Assembly (NCBI RefSeq): GCF_035994945.1
Contig: NZ_CP108677.1
Location: 4,216,001-4,280,000, forward strand
Length of the DNA: 64,000 nucleotides
Direction of reading: 5' to 3'
From: Streptomyces sp. NBC_01216
GTDB taxonomy: Bacteria > Actinomycetota > Actinomycetes > Streptomycetales > Streptomycetaceae
Positions 35,261 to 45,227 of the stretch are shown here, piece by piece (within the stretch, counting starts at the first letter, position 1; every line of letters begins with the position of its first letter). The notes under the pieces are model-generated. The model made no database searches. It saw only the letters and a list, made by a program, of their open reading frames with translations, and was not told the origin of the DNA. The translations under genes and the position numbers were made by a program.

Positions 35261-35625
35261 CCTACGCCGCCGACTCCCCGAACCGCACCAACGCCGCCTC
35301 CCAGCTGCGGTTCCTGACTGAGCTGGTCGGCTGGACGGCCACCCCGTGGGCGCTGCACCGGCTCGGCTGGGCAGTCTCGATCGCCGCGTTGGTCCTGCTG
35401 ATCGGACTGCCGGCGGTCGTCGGGACACCCGGCGACCGCCCGTTCGACCCGCCGGTGGCGATTCCCGGCGCGGCGATGCTCCTGCTCGTGCTCCTCGAAG
35501 TGACCGCCGCAGCCGTGGCGCCGTGGTTCGCATGGCCCACGTGGGCGGCAGTCGCCGCGACAGCGCTGGCCGCGACGTCGGTCTTGCTCGAACAACCCCG
35601 CTGGCGTTGGCTGCTGCACCACTAG
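35257..35625 (+). CDS. Small integral membrane protein
   Basis: 122 residues; GTG 35257 overlaps the TetR stop (GTGA). Three to four membrane segments: WAVSIAALVLLIGLPAVVG, IPGAAMLLLVLLEVTAAAVA and WAAVAATALAATSVLL. Unknown function, third gene of the TetR operon. Its 3' end meets the oxidoreductase pseudogene tail to tail. Confidence 0.7.
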   Translation: MTYAADSPNRTNAASQLRFLTELVGWTATPWALHRLGWAVSIAALVLLIGLPAVVGTPGDRPFDPPVAIPGAAMLLLVLLEVTAAAVAPWFAWPTWAAVAATALAATSVLLEQPRWRWLLHH

Positions 35626-36957
35626 CCTCGCGCTTTCGCGAGCCCAGCAGACTCGGAGGTCTTCGTGTCGTTCACGTAGCCGCCCGGCAACGAGAATGGC
35701 TCAAGCGCCGCGTGCAGCTGTTCCAGCCAGCGCAGGTGCGGGGGACCTACCGTCGCCACCTTCTGCGTCGTCCTGGCTTTCGCGGTCCTCCCACAAGGAG
35801 ATCAGCTCGACCATCAGGTGCGGTTCGCGTCGGCCGAAAGCCGTCGAGCCGAGGGGCAGACGGGTGGCGGCACCATGGAACTGATGCCACACGATCGCGG
35901 AGAACGGTGAGGTGAACTCCCGGGCAGCCCGGTCCAGGACGGTCGCGATGGAGCCGGAGATGGTCTGGACGGTGCGCGTGCGAATAGCGCCCATCCGTCC
36001 GGGTGGGAACATGGCGTCCGTCGCGGCCAGTGCGGAGGAACGGGCGACAGGTCCAATCTCGGCCAGCACGGGTGTACCGAGTCTGGCCAGGGCACGCACC
36101 GGCCCGTTCTCGGCGTTCCCCACCTCGATGTCCCCTGACCAGATCGGCGCGACGTACACCGTCGGCTTCCCGTCCGGGCCGGGAAGGAACCCCACGTCCA
36201 CCGTCATCCGGGCAGTCCTGAAGAATCCCACCGAGGTTGGCGAGAATGTCGGCGCTCTGGGCGATCGGGTACAAGATGGTTCCCGACACCACCGTCGGCA
36301 CGGGGTACAGACGGATCCGCGCCGAGGTCACGACACCGAAGTTGCCGCCGCCGCCGCGCAACGCCCAGAGGAGGTCCGGATGGTGTTCGGCGTCGGTGTT
36401 CACTCGTGAACCGTCGGCCAGGACTACTTCGGCGCCGCGCAGGTTGTCGGCTGCGAGCCCGAACTGCCCGATCAGGGGGCCGTATCCGCCGCCGAGCGTG
36501 AGACCGACCATGCCGACGGCGCCAGCCGTTCCGGTGACGGCAGTCAGCCCGCCGTCTCGGCGGCGGGTACGACGTCGGACGAGAGCGCCCCGCCACCCAC
36601 CGTCGCGACCCGGCGGCCGATGTCGACCTGGACTCCCCGCATATCGGTCAGATCGAGAACCAGGCCACCGGGACGGAACACCCGCCCCTAGAAGTCGTGC
36701 CCCCCGCCGCGCACCGACAACGGCACCCCGTGGTTGCGAGACGCGCGTATCCCAGCCCGCACATCAGCGGTGGTTGCGCACCACACGACGACAGAAGGAC
36801 GGACATCGACCGCTGCGTTGAACAACGCCACTGCTTTCGCATACTCCGGTCCGTTGGTGAGCACACGGACCGCAGGGATTCTGGACCGCAGCTCAGCCAG
36901 TAGGGCAGTGCCGACCTCGTCGGGGGCATTGGCATTGGCATTGGCACGAGACTGCAT
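35622..36957 (-). pseudogene. FAD-binding oxidoreductase, multiply broken
   Basis: A berberine-bridge/BBE-type flavoprotein. N-terminal PSVVVWCATTADVRAGIRAS and SVRGGGHDF end at a TAG near 36690; the frame then continues GRVFRPGGLVLDLTDM to about 36550, where a one-base loss shifts it. Next come VGLTLGGGYGPLIGQFGLAA and WALRGGGGNFGVVTSARI, a second shift near 36215, then FSAIVWHQFHGAATRLPL. A third shift near 35750 leads to HLRWLEQLHAALEPFSLPGG. One nonsense and three frameshift changes, so it is inactive. Confidence 0.85.
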
Positions 36958-37254
36958 GGTCACTCCTGTGTGTCGCTCACGGGTGTGGCCGTTGACGGCG
37001 GCGGCATGGAGCCGTAGACCGGCGCGGTCAACGAAGGTCGGTAATGTCCGCCCCGGTCGGCGGGGGCGTTCCAAGCCGCCGACCGGCCTCTCGGCGATGT
37101 GTCGGAAACAGAGCTGGCAGAGTCCGGAGAACTGTTCGGTGTCGTTCCTCGGATCAGCCCGCCGGTGATCCGTTGGGCGGGCCACTCGTCGTTCCGTCGC
37201 CAGATCTCGATGAGGCATCTGGTGAGTTCGGTCGACACCGGCCAGCCACGGAGA
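36958..37254. other. Intergenic region, no gene seen
   Basis: About 300 bp between the flavoprotein pseudogene and the next hydrolase. One minus frame (TRCLIEIWRRNDEWPAQRI) may be a relic; nothing supportable. Confidence 0.3.
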
Positions 37255-38133
37255 TCACCGCTTCACCAGGTCAAGGATCAGTGTGGCGATGTCCTCCGGA
37301 GCCTCCTCGGCCATGAAGTGGCCTGCCTGGGTGGTGAAGTGCTCAAGGTCAGCTGCCCACGGCCGCCAGGTCGCAGCGGCGTCGAACCCCAGATGCTGGC
37401 CCCAGTCCTGCTGGACGACGGTCACCGGCATGGTGAGCTGGTTGCCGGCGTCAAGGTCGGCTTGGTCGTGTTCGATATCGATGGTGGCGGTGGCGCGATA
37501 GTCGGCGACGATCGACGGAACTGCCTCCCGGCATGAGCGAAGGTACTCGGCGCGCACGTCCGCCGGGATCGCCTGGGAGCTCGTGGACCAGGCGTCGAGG
37601 AAGTGGCCGAAGAATGCGTCGGCGCTGTTGGCGATCATCTGCTCGGCAAGACCGGGCGGCTGGGCCATCAGGTACAGGTGGAAGGCGACGGCCGCGTTGA
37701 CCCCGTTGAGGACGTTCCAGGTGTCCAGGGTGGGAACGATGTCCAGGATTCCCAGGTGGCTGATCCGGTTCGGGTGATCCAGGCCGGCCCGGAAGGCGAC
37801 GTGCGCGCCGCGGTCATGCCCGACCAGCGCGAACCGGTCGAGCCCGAGTGCGTCGGCCAGGTGGATGATGTCCGCGGCCATCGTCCGCTTCGAGTAGGTG
37901 TCCTCGCCCACCTCTTCCGGCTTGCTGCTGGCTCCGTAGCCGCGAAGGTCGGGGCAGACCACGGTGTGATGCTGGGCCAGGATGGGAGCGACATGCCGCC
38001 ACATCAGGTGGGTCTGAGGAAAGCCGTGGAGCAGTACGAGGGCCGGCCCGTCTCCGCCGACCGCCGCGTTCAGCTCAACCCCGTCAGCCACGCCGATCGG
38101 CCTGGTCTCGAACCCCGTGATGATGTTGCCCAT
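37255..38133 (-). CDS. Alpha/beta hydrolase, dehalogenase/epoxide-hydrolase type
   Basis: 292 residues. LLHGFPQTHLMWRHVAP, nucleophile LVGHDRGAHVAFRAGLDHP (Asp, followed by Arg as in haloacetate dehalogenases) and catalytic His in TQAGHFMAEEAPED. Asp nucleophile enzymes of this group open epoxides or cleave haloacetates; the second Arg of fluoroacetate dehalogenase (D-R-x-x-R) is a His here, so substrate is open. Divergent from the SARP gene with a palindrome between them. Confidence 0.82.
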   Translation of the reverse strand: MGNIITGFETRPIGVADGVELNAAVGGDGPALVLLHGFPQTHLMWRHVAPILAQHHTVVCPDLRGYGASSKPEEVGEDTYSKRTMAADIIHLADALGLDRFALVGHDRGAHVAFRAGLDHPNRISHLGILDIVPTLDTWNVLNGVNAAVAFHLYLMAQPPGLAEQMIANSADAFFGHFLDAWSTSSQAIPADVRAEYLRSCREAVPSIVADYRATATIDIEHDQADLDAGNQLTMPVTVVQQDWGQHLGFDAAATWRPWAADLEHFTTQAGHFMAEEAPEDIATLILDLVKR

Positions 38134-38160
38134 AGTTGCCGATCTCCCTCTCTTGAACGT

Positions 38161-38179
38161 GTGAGCTACTGCCGCTCAC
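38161..38179. promoter_or_regulatory. Palindrome between hydrolase and SARP genes
   Basis: GTGAGC, TACTGCC, GCTCAC in the 133-bp divergent region; possible operator for one or both genes. Confidence 0.55.
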
Positions 38180-38266
38180 GCGTAGTTGTATGAACAACAG
38201 GAAGGATCGGAGAGCCGGATTAGCAGTGGATCAGCAGCGCATCCCGGAGTCGACGACAATGAGGAC

Positions 38267-40213
38267 ATGGAGATCCACGTCAGGGTGCTCGGACCGATCG
38301 AGGTCAGGGATGCCGAGGGCCGCCTTGTCGCGGTGGGCAGCCAGCGCCGCCGCGAGCTTCTGGGGCGGCTGGTCACGGCCGGCGGTCGGACCGTCCCGCT
38401 TTCGGTGCTGGTCGATGATCTCTGGGAGGACCCCCCGGCCACCGCGGCCGGGACGGTCCGCACCTTCGTCGCCGAGCTGCGCCGCGCCCTTGAGCCGGAT
38501 CGTCCCCCGCGAACACCCTCGCAGTTCATCAAGACGGTCGGTACCGGATACGCCCTACGGATTCCAAGGGGACACGTCGACGCCCACCGATTCGAGGACA
38601 CTCTTGCGGCCATGCGCGACGCACCCAGCGGCCAGGTTGCCAGTACCCTCAGCGAATCACTCTCGTGGTGGCAGGGCGAGCCGTACGCAGACCTCGACGC
38701 CTCGCGCTGGCTGGCACCAGAACGCGCCCGCCTGACAGAACTCCACTGTCAAGCCGTCGAACTGCGCGCCCGAGCAGTGCTCGACCTCGGACGCGGCGAG
38801 CCCCTCATCCCGGAGCTGGAGGCTTTCGCCACCGCACACCCGTGGCGGGAGCATGCCTGGGTCCTGCTTTCCCATGCTCTCTACCAAGCCGGCCGCCAGG
38901 TCGACGCGTTGGCCTCGCTGCGTGCCGCACGAGCCAGGCTGCTGGACCAGTTCGGACTGGAATCGGTGGACAGTCTCGACCATCTCGAACGTGACATCCT
39001 CCGGCACGCTGCGCACCTCACGCCCGCGCCCCGGGACGAGGAACGGCTACGCCTGCTCACGCGCACAGAAGCGACAGGGACCTACACGCGGCTGCGCTCG
39101 ATGAGCTCCGTGGCCAGAGCCGCCGCGGTTACAGGCGGCACCAACCTGGTACTTGCCCAGGAGCACCGCGCCGCGGCCGCCGCGGAAGCGGAACGGACTG
39201 GAGACCCCGGCCTCACCGCCCGAGTGATCGCGGCGTACGACGTCCCCACCATCTGGACGCGCGCCGATGACCCCGGACGGTCCGAGGCCGTGGTAGCAAC
39301 CACGCAACGCACTCTCCACCGGCTGGGACCAGGGGCATCACCAGCGCTTCGAGCACGTCTCCTCGCCACCATCGCACTCGAGCATCGCGGAACCAGAGAC
39401 CAGTGGGCCGCCGAGGCGGCGAGGGAGGCCGAACAACTCGCCCGAGACCTCCACGACCCCAACGTGCTGGTACTCGCGCTCAACGCCCGGTTCGTACAGT
39501 CCTTCCAGCGCCCCGGGCGCACCGGCGAACGCGACGCCATCGCCGGCGAGCTCATCGAACTCTCCGCGCGACACGATCTCCCCCTGTTCGAGGTGCTCGG
39601 CCATCTGATCAAGATCCAGGTCCATGCGGCACGCGGCGCCACCGGGACCGCGCAACGCCACGTCGAAGCGGCCGAGCGGCTCGCCGCCCTCCACGAGGCC
39701 CCACTGGTTCCCGTTCTCACCGCCGCTTTCCGGACCATGTGTCTGGCAGAACGATCAAACGATGCCGCCGAGGTCGCTCACGCCTATCGCACCGTAGCCA
39801 CCGACCTCGCCGGCGCTGGCATGCCCGGGGTGGAAGCCGGCATCTTCCCGCTCGCGCTCCTCTCCCTCCGCATGCGTCACCACCGTCCCGCGCCAACGGA
39901 CCCCGACCTGGACTGGGGTCCCTACCGTCCGTGGGTCCAGCCCCTCCTCGACCTCGCCCGCGGCGACCTCGCGGCGGCCCGCCACGCCGCCGACGCCCTG
40001 CCCACACCGCCCGCCGACCACCTGTATGACGCGCTCTGGGCCGTCAACGCGCATACAGCGACTCTGCTCCACGACGGATCACTCGCCGCACAAGCACACG
40101 ACGCCCTCTCCCCCTTGCGCGGCGAGATCGCGGGCGGAACGACCGCCATGGTCACCTTCGGCCCGGTCGCCCACATCCTGTCGGCCCTCGATCAGCACCT
40201 CAATCGGCGATAG
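38267..40213 (+). CDS. SARP/AfsR-type transcriptional regulator
   Basis: 648 residues from ATG 38267; the frame is open further upstream but MEIHVRVLGPIEVRDAEGRL is the usual start. An OmpR-like winged helix (residues 1-95) is followed by the BTAD domain (WWQGEPYADLDASRWLAPER, HPWREHAWVLLSHALYQAGR). A C-terminal helical TPR-like half follows, with no NB-ARC ATPase, so shorter than AfsR. Such activators usually control antibiotic clusters; none is visible here, so the target may be the adjacent hydrolase. Confidence 0.85.
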   Translation: MEIHVRVLGPIEVRDAEGRLVAVGSQRRRELLGRLVTAGGRTVPLSVLVDDLWEDPPATAAGTVRTFVAELRRALEPDRPPRTPSQFIKTVGTGYALRIPRGHVDAHRFEDTLAAMRDAPSGQVASTLSESLSWWQGEPYADLDASRWLAPERARLTELHCQAVELRARAVLDLGRGEPLIPELEAFATAHPWREHAWVLLSHALYQAGRQVDALASLRAARARLLDQFGLESVDSLDHLERDILRHAAHLTPAPRDEERLRLLTRTEATGTYTRLRSMSSVARAAAVTGGTNLVLAQEHRAAAAAEAERTGDPGLTARVIAAYDVPTIWTRADDPGRSEAVVATTQRTLHRLGPGASPALRARLLATIALEHRGTRDQWAAEAAREAEQLARDLHDPNVLVLALNARFVQSFQRPGRTGERDAIAGELIELSARHDLPLFEVLGHLIKIQVHAARGATGTAQRHVEAAERLAALHEAPLVPVLTAAFRTMCLAERSNDAAEVAHAYRTVATDLAGAGMPGVEAGIFPLALLSLRMRHHRPAPTDPDLDWGPYRPWVQPLLDLARGDLAAARHAADALPTPPADHLYDALWAVNAHTATLLHDGSLAAQAHDALSPLRGEIAGGTTAMVTFGPVAHILSALDQHLNRR

Positions 40214-40323
40214 CTCCCACCTCTTGAGCCGGGGGGCGGCTTGCCCCGGGGCCGGGTCGGGTTCAGGGCGGGGAGGCGAGCTGCCCGCCGGAGTCGCACG
40301 GAGAAGAGGACGCGTTGAGCGCT

Positions 40324-41017
40324 CAGTGACAGGTGCCGGTGCCGCTGTCGTTGTACGTCTTGCCCGCCTGTGACACGAACTCCCAGTCGTAGCTGGCCTC
40401 GTGCAGAGTCAGCTTCAGCACACCGAAGGTGTTGCTGTTGCGCGCCTCACTGTTGGGCTGGATGGTGCCGAAGCCGTAGAAGCTGGCGCCCCCATTCCAG
40501 CGACGAACTGCCTTATGCCGCGCGCGTTGTCGAGCCGGCCACTCGGGTTCTGCGGGGCGAAGCGCTCGTACTGGTGGTTGTGGCCGGTGAGGATGAGCTC
40601 GGCGTCGTAGTCGTACAGTGCCTGGACCAGGGGGCCGGTCGAGGTGCTCGGGCCGTGGCCCGAACTCGATGTCCAGCGGGGCTTGTGCCAGTAGGCCACG
40701 GCGCAGGGCTTGTTGCTCGCCGCGAGGTCACCGCGCAGCCACTGTTCCTGGGCGGAGCCAGCGGGCATGCTGATCTCCGAGTTCAGCGAGACGACGTGCC
40801 AGTTGCCTAGGTCATACGAGTAGTACCCCCTGCCTGCCGGCCCGGCGTTCGCCCCGAAGTAGCCGTAGTACGCGGAGGCACCCGAGGTGTGGTAGTCGTG
40901 GTTCCCCGGCGCCGGCCTGGTGCGGGGTTGCTGCGAGGTGCCGTAGTTCGTGGTGCTGTGGTTCGAGTCGAGGGTTGCCCCGCTGAGCACCGGCAGTTCC
41001 GCAGTGCGTCCGCCCAC
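40324..41017 (-). pseudogene. Metallophosphoesterase, truncated and frameshifted
   Basis: A secreted purple-acid-type phosphatase relic. PAPGNHDYHT, VAYWHKPRWTSSSGH and LTGHNHQYERFAPQN preserve metal-ligand motifs. The N-terminal third is missing before about 40960. The frame shifts near 40500, after which GGASFYGFGTIQPNSEARNS and SYDWEFVSQAGKTYNDSGTG finish at a TGA at 40324. Confidence 0.8.
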
Positions 41018-41320
41018 CCCGCCCGGGTACGGTCACTCAGTGCACTACGAAAGCCTGCCGGGCTCGTGCCCTGCCCGTCGTTCGCCGACGTCACACGGGT
41101 GGACCGCCGGAGGAAGGCAACCCGATGCCACAACTGTCCACTTGGGGCTCCTTCGTGCGGCGGGCCGCAACGTACGCCGGAAGCCAACAACAGCCCTGGA
41201 GAGCGCAAGATGCGCCCGGATACGATCGGTTGCGATTCCACCGCGCCGGACGGTCGGTGAACGTCCGGTCCCGCCGAGCCGTGAGAGAGAAGGAAGCCGG
41301 TCAGCCCTGAGGAAGCCCTG
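41018..41320. other. Intergenic, no gene seen
   Basis: About 300 bp upstream of the copper-type operon. I see no recognisable gene or strong hairpin. Confidence 0.4.
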
Positions 41321-42079
41321 ATGTCCGTGAACCTCCGCATGGAGGGCGTCGTCGAGAACACCGCCGACGTCCTGCGCCCTGCCCGTGCGGTGGTTGTCGC
41401 AGCCGTCTGCGTGATGACGACTGCGTTGGGCCACGCCCTGACTTCCGATGATCCGGTGCCGTGGTGGGCAGTGGGCTTCGCTCTCACCGCGACCGCCGCG
41501 GGCTCATGGTGGCTCACCGGCCGAGAACGCGGCCCCGTCACCGTCGTCGGCGCCACGGTCGCCGCGCAGGGTCTGCTTCACCTGCTGTTCAGCCTCGCGC
41601 ACCCGCCGCTCCGACCGTCAGGGCGAGCCGCGCCAGGGGTTGAAGCCCCGGCGGGATCCGGCACGGGCGCGCATGTTCACCACGTCGCCGGGCATCTCGA
41701 CCCGGCCGGCGGACTGCACGACTCCTCACCCCTGTTCGCCCTGGCGCACGGCAACTCCACCGGGATGCTTCTGGCACACCTACTGGCGGCGGTCGTGTGC
41801 GGGCTGTGGTTGTGGCGTGGTGAGGAAGCGGTGCACCGAACCGTCCGAGCGCTGGCCGCCCTACTGTTCGCGCCGCTGTCTCGGGTGTGGCGGGTAGTGC
41901 TCCACACGAGCCCCGGGCAAGAGCCGCGCACGTGCCGGACCCTCGTTGCCGGGCGCGTGTTCCCGCAGCCCACCTCCGTCTCGCTGCGGCACGCCGTCGT
42001 ACGAAGGGGACCGCCGCAAGAGGGAGCGAAAGTCGCTTTCCCGTCCCCCGCGTCACCGGGTGCTGCCACTGGGACCTGA
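41321..42079 (+). CDS. Membrane protein of copper-type operon
   Basis: 252 residues from ATG 41321 (GAGGAAGCCCTG upstream). Four predicted membrane segments: about 21-42, 49-66, 76-92 and 140-160. A His-rich loop (HVHHVAGHLDPAGGLHDSS) between the third and fourth could bind metal. The C-terminus is basic and probably cytoplasmic. Followed by a SodC-like lipoprotein and CopC, so likely part of copper handling; family unnamed. Confidence 0.65.
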   Translation: MSVNLRMEGVVENTADVLRPARAVVVAAVCVMTTALGHALTSDDPVPWWAVGFALTATAAGSWWLTGRERGPVTVVGATVAAQGLLHLLFSLAHPPLRPSGRAAPGVEAPAGSGTGAHVHHVAGHLDPAGGLHDSSPLFALAHGNSTGMLLAHLLAAVVCGLWLWRGEEAVHRTVRALAALLFAPLSRVWRVVLHTSPGQEPRTCRTLVAGRVFPQPTSVSLRHAVVRRGPPQEGAKVAFPSPASPGAATGT

Positions 42080-42257
42080 GACAGGTCCTCCTGGTAGCCG
42101 CCTTGGCCGGGGTGCAGGTGGACGACCTGCGTACCCGTAGGGCGTCGGTCACGTCTTTCCAGGCCCGTTCCGCCCACCGTCGGTGATGCAGCCGAGTTTG
42201 GTGCGCGCATGCACCACGTCGGGCGTTGGCCCCCGTCAGCAATCAGGAGTTCCCTCT
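42080..42257. other. Intergenic leader of lipoprotein gene
   Basis: About 180 bp with an AGGAG ribosome-binding site at its end; no other feature recognised. Confidence 0.4.
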
Positions 42258-42941
42258 ATGAACCACCGCAAGTCCGAGCGCATGGCACATGACACCACTC
42301 CGGCGGTGCAGCCGGTGACATCCGATATGTGTGGCCGCCCCCCTGCCGCGCGCAGTTCACGCGGCAGGCTGGCCGTTGTCTGCATGACCCTGGTGGCCTC
42401 GGCCGCCCTTCTGTCAGCCTGTGGGGACAACTCCTCCGAAGACGCCGCGGCGGACAAGTCCGCGTCCCCGTCTCACTCCATGGCTACGGACAAGATGGAC
42501 GGCATGGCGATGGGTGACCCCTCAGCCGTCCCTGCCGACAAGGTTCCCGGTGCCGAAGTGGTCAAGGGCCAATTGGAGTTGCTGGAAACCAGGCCGCCGG
42601 GCATGGACGATGTCAAGGGCACGGCCTGGCTCGCCCAGGGCCCGAAGGGCAGCACAGTCACGGTGTCCCTGACCGGCTTGAAGCCGGGCGCCGCCTACAT
42701 GGCGCACCTGCACGCCAAGCACTGTGCGGACGGCAACGGCGGCCCGCACTTCCAATTCGAGAAGGGCGGCGCGACCATGCCACCCAACGAGGTGCACCTG
42801 ATGTTCACCGCCGACTCGGATGGCAAAGGCATGACGACGGTGAACAACGCGCGCAAGACGGGCGCGGACGCCGTCGCCCTTGTCGTGCACCCGCGCGAGG
42901 CAATGGACAACCGGATAGCATGCGCGGACTTCGACTTCTGA
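42258..42941 (+). CDS. SodC-like (Cu/Zn superoxide dismutase family) lipoprotein
   Basis: 227 residues from ATG 42258. After a long N-terminus comes a lipoprotein signal ending LLSAC, then a Met/His-rich linker (HSMATDKMDGMAMGD) suited to copper. The beta domain has AYMAHLHAKHC, GGPHFQFEKGG and NEVHLMFTADSDGKGMTT, the His pattern and Cys pair (with CADFDF at the end) of the Cu/Zn SOD fold. It may act as a periplasmic-face copper chaperone or dismutase. CopC overlaps its 3' end. Confidence 0.7.
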   Translation: MNHRKSERMAHDTTPAVQPVTSDMCGRPPAARSSRGRLAVVCMTLVASAALLSACGDNSSEDAAADKSASPSHSMATDKMDGMAMGDPSAVPADKVPGAEVVKGQLELLETRPPGMDDVKGTAWLAQGPKGSTVTVSLTGLKPGAAYMAHLHAKHCADGNGGPHFQFEKGGATMPPNEVHLMFTADSDGKGMTTVNNARKTGADAVALVVHPREAMDNRIACADFDF

Positions 42942-43510
42942 GGGCGTCGGCGGCTCTGCCGGGGTGCCTGTGCGTGTTGTTCCTCCTCGGCGGCACTCCC
43001 GCGTACGCCCACACCGCGTTGGAGGACGCCTCACCGGGTCCTGGTGCGAAAGTCGGGCCCGGCCTCGACGTCATCGCGCTGACCTTCGACCAACTCAAGG
43101 CCGGCACCACGGCGGAGATCGGTCTGACCGGACCCGGCGGCGCCGCGATGGCCGTCGGTCAGCCGGTGATGGCCGATGACTCCCTCGCCTGCGTCGCCGT
43201 CCCTCCGTTGGTCCCGGGCATCACCACGGTCACGTACACCGTCACCGCCGCGGACGGGGACACCCAGACCAACTCCTACCAGTTCCAGGTCCTTGACGGC
43301 GCCAAGCCTGCCGTCACACCGCCTGTCTGCCGGGCCCTCAGCTTGCCTGCCCCCGGTGCACAGCGGGTCGGCACGCCGTCGGAGTCCGACCGCACCACGG
43401 CGTTGGTGGTCCTCGGGGGAGCTGTTGCGGTGGCCCTGGGCGGCGGTGTCCTCGTCCTGCGCTCGCTGCGCAGGTCGAAGCCCACGGGGAGGAGGAGGGC
43501 CAGCACCTGA
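42920..43510 (+). CDS. CopC-domain copper-binding protein
   Basis: 196 residues; ATG 42920 overlaps the lipoprotein gene by 22 nt. The signal peptide is cut after PAYA, leaving His as first residue (HTALEDASPGPGAKV), the usual copper-ligand N-terminus of CopC. The beta-sandwich (VIALTFDQLKAGTTAEIGLT, TVTYTVTAADGDTQTNSYQF) is followed by a C-terminal membrane helix (TALVVLGGAVAVALGGGVLVL) and basic tail, the YcnJ/CopC-anchored layout. Confidence 0.85.
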   Translation: MRGLRLLRASAALPGCLCVLFLLGGTPAYAHTALEDASPGPGAKVGPGLDVIALTFDQLKAGTTAEIGLTGPGGAAMAVGQPVMADDSLACVAVPPLVPGITTVTYTVTAADGDTQTNSYQFQVLDGAKPAVTPPVCRALSLPAPGAQRVGTPSESDRTTALVVLGGAVAVALGGGVLVLRSLRRSKPTGRRRAST

Positions 43511-43563
43511 TCGCAGGGCGGCTCTAGCCGAGCCCAACTCCACACGGCCGGGGCCATGACACA

Positions 43564-43596
43564 GGGACGGTGGCCCGTGGCGCGGGCCACCGTCCC
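43564..43596 (+). terminator. Terminator after copC
   Basis: 14-bp perfect stem GGGACGGTGGCCCG / CGGGCCACCGTCCC with a five-base loop, about 50 bp after the CopC stop. Confidence 0.85.
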
Positions 43597-43825
43597 CGCG
43601 TCATCCGCCGGGAACCTACCGTGATCGCCCCTCCCAGCACCCCCCGTCGGCTGGATCGCGGGAGCACCCTCAACCTCGCCGTTTCGGTGGGGGCGATGAG
43701 GCGTCGTTGAGGGGCGGCTGCCGGGTGGTCGACGCGATTTCGGTGTTCGGGCATGGCGGAGTCCCGGCGCGGTGGTCGGGTTCTCCAGGGTCCTTCGGGT
43801 CGTGGGCGGTCAGGGTGGTTGCTGG

Positions 43826-45003
43826 TCAGCCGGCGGGACGGGGCAGTGCGGCGAGGCGGTGGAAGGCTGTGGCCAGTTCGTTTCTCCAGGGCCAGGTCGC
43901 GGAGATCCGCAGGCGCAGGCGTCGGCCGCCGCGGGTGAGGCGGGCGGCGACGTGCAGCAGCCGCTAGCGGAGCTTCTTCGCATCCCGGTCAGCTCGGCGA
44001 CCTCGGCGCCATCACGTAGGGTGCCGTCCTGGTCCAGGGCGGGATGCCGAGGCGGTCGGGCATGGCCCGGACAGCGCGGCGGAGGGGCTCGGTGATGGCG
44101 TATCCGACCGAGAAGAAGGTACGGATTCCTCGTTTCCGCAGGTCGCGGACGTGGGCGAGGAAGGCTTTCGCGGATCCGGCACTGTCGGCGCGAATGAGGA
44201 TGTCGGTGCCGTGCCGGTGAGCGTCGGGGATCTGCGCGAGAGCTTCGTCCAGCACGGCGATGTGGTCCGCGGCGGTATTGGCTCCGGAGTTCCCGGGCCT
44301 CAGCCGTCCCGACACGGCCTCGCCGGTGTTCGCGAGGAAACACAGCAACGGGTGGAAGCCGAAGCCGCCCTTATAGGTCGGGGCGGCCTCTTCCTTTTCC
44401 GAGTGGCAGGTGACCAGCGTGGCGTCGAGGTCCAAGACCAGGCCGGGAAGCTCTCGTCTGTCGGCCTGAGCGGCAGGTATGCCCTCGCCGGTCTCGGTGG
44501 CCTGCGTCCAGGAGACTTCCCGGGCCGTGGCGCGGGCGGCTCGCAGGGAGGCGAGTGCAGCCTCGTCGGTGTCGGCGAGCAACCGCCAAGCGGTGGGTAT
44601 GGAGACGACCGGGCCGAACACGCCTGCCTGGTCCCGCAACACGGCCAGATCAGCGATCGTCTCACCGCCGTCGGCGAGCATCACCGCCAGGTCGGTGGCG
44701 ACCCGGCCCGGGTCATGCCCGGTCCCGCGCGGCCGAAGTGGCCTGAGCGCGGTGGAGTACGCGAAGGTGAGCCCGGTGGCGTCAGCGAGATCCGCCGGCA
44801 ACCGTGCCCCGGCATGGCCTACCACCCCCGCATCATCGGCACTGACATGGATCTTGGGACGCAGCCCGATACCCCGCACGTAGAAAGCGCCCTCCGCCTG
44901 GACCGACAGAACCCCTCAGCAAGGTTCATCGTTCCAGGTCAGGAAGGCACTTTCGCGTTGCCGCCCCACAGCCAGCCGTACCCAAGTGAAACGGCGAGGC
45001 TGA
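43826..45003 (-). pseudogene. IS1380-family relic B
   Basis: The N-terminal 270 codons (44879 downwards) are good: MRGIGLRPKIHVSADDAGVV, LDLDATLVTCHSEKEEAAP, GGFGFHPLLCFLANTGEA. Near 44040 the frame shifts (GTLRDGAEVAELTGM), and several hundred bases are missing before the C-terminal end (RLLHVAARLTRGGRRLRLRI, ATAFHRLAALPRP). It shares its right end (to about 45003) with relic A. Confidence 0.85.
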
Positions 45004-45039
45004 TACTCCAGCAGGATTTCGGTGTCTGACCTGGTCTTT

Positions 45040-45154
45040 CGCCGGGTGGGCCGACACGCGCACCCGGAAGATCGCCGAGTTCGTGGCGATGCTGGCGCGG
45101 CATGAGACGATCCGCCCTCAGCGAGCCAGGCCGACGGACCCGCCGACGTCGTGA
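45040..45154 (+). pseudogene. C-terminal scrap of a YdeI/OmpD-associated-type protein
   Basis: Reads GWADTRTRKIAEFVAMLARH then ETIRPQ to a stop at 45154, like the last helix of YdeI-type proteins; the rest has been replaced by the IS relic. Confidence 0.4.
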
Positions 45155-45227
45155 CCGGGCGTCCGCCGGAATCGAATCATGCTCGTCGAGAATGGTCAGC
45201 ACGTGGGCTGAGCGCCCCATGCCGGCG

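Noticed and set aside
38267..40213. SARP as pathway regulator of an antibiotic cluster
   Set aside because: No biosynthetic genes (PKS, NRPS, terpene) are visible in the window; only the regulator itself supports that reading.
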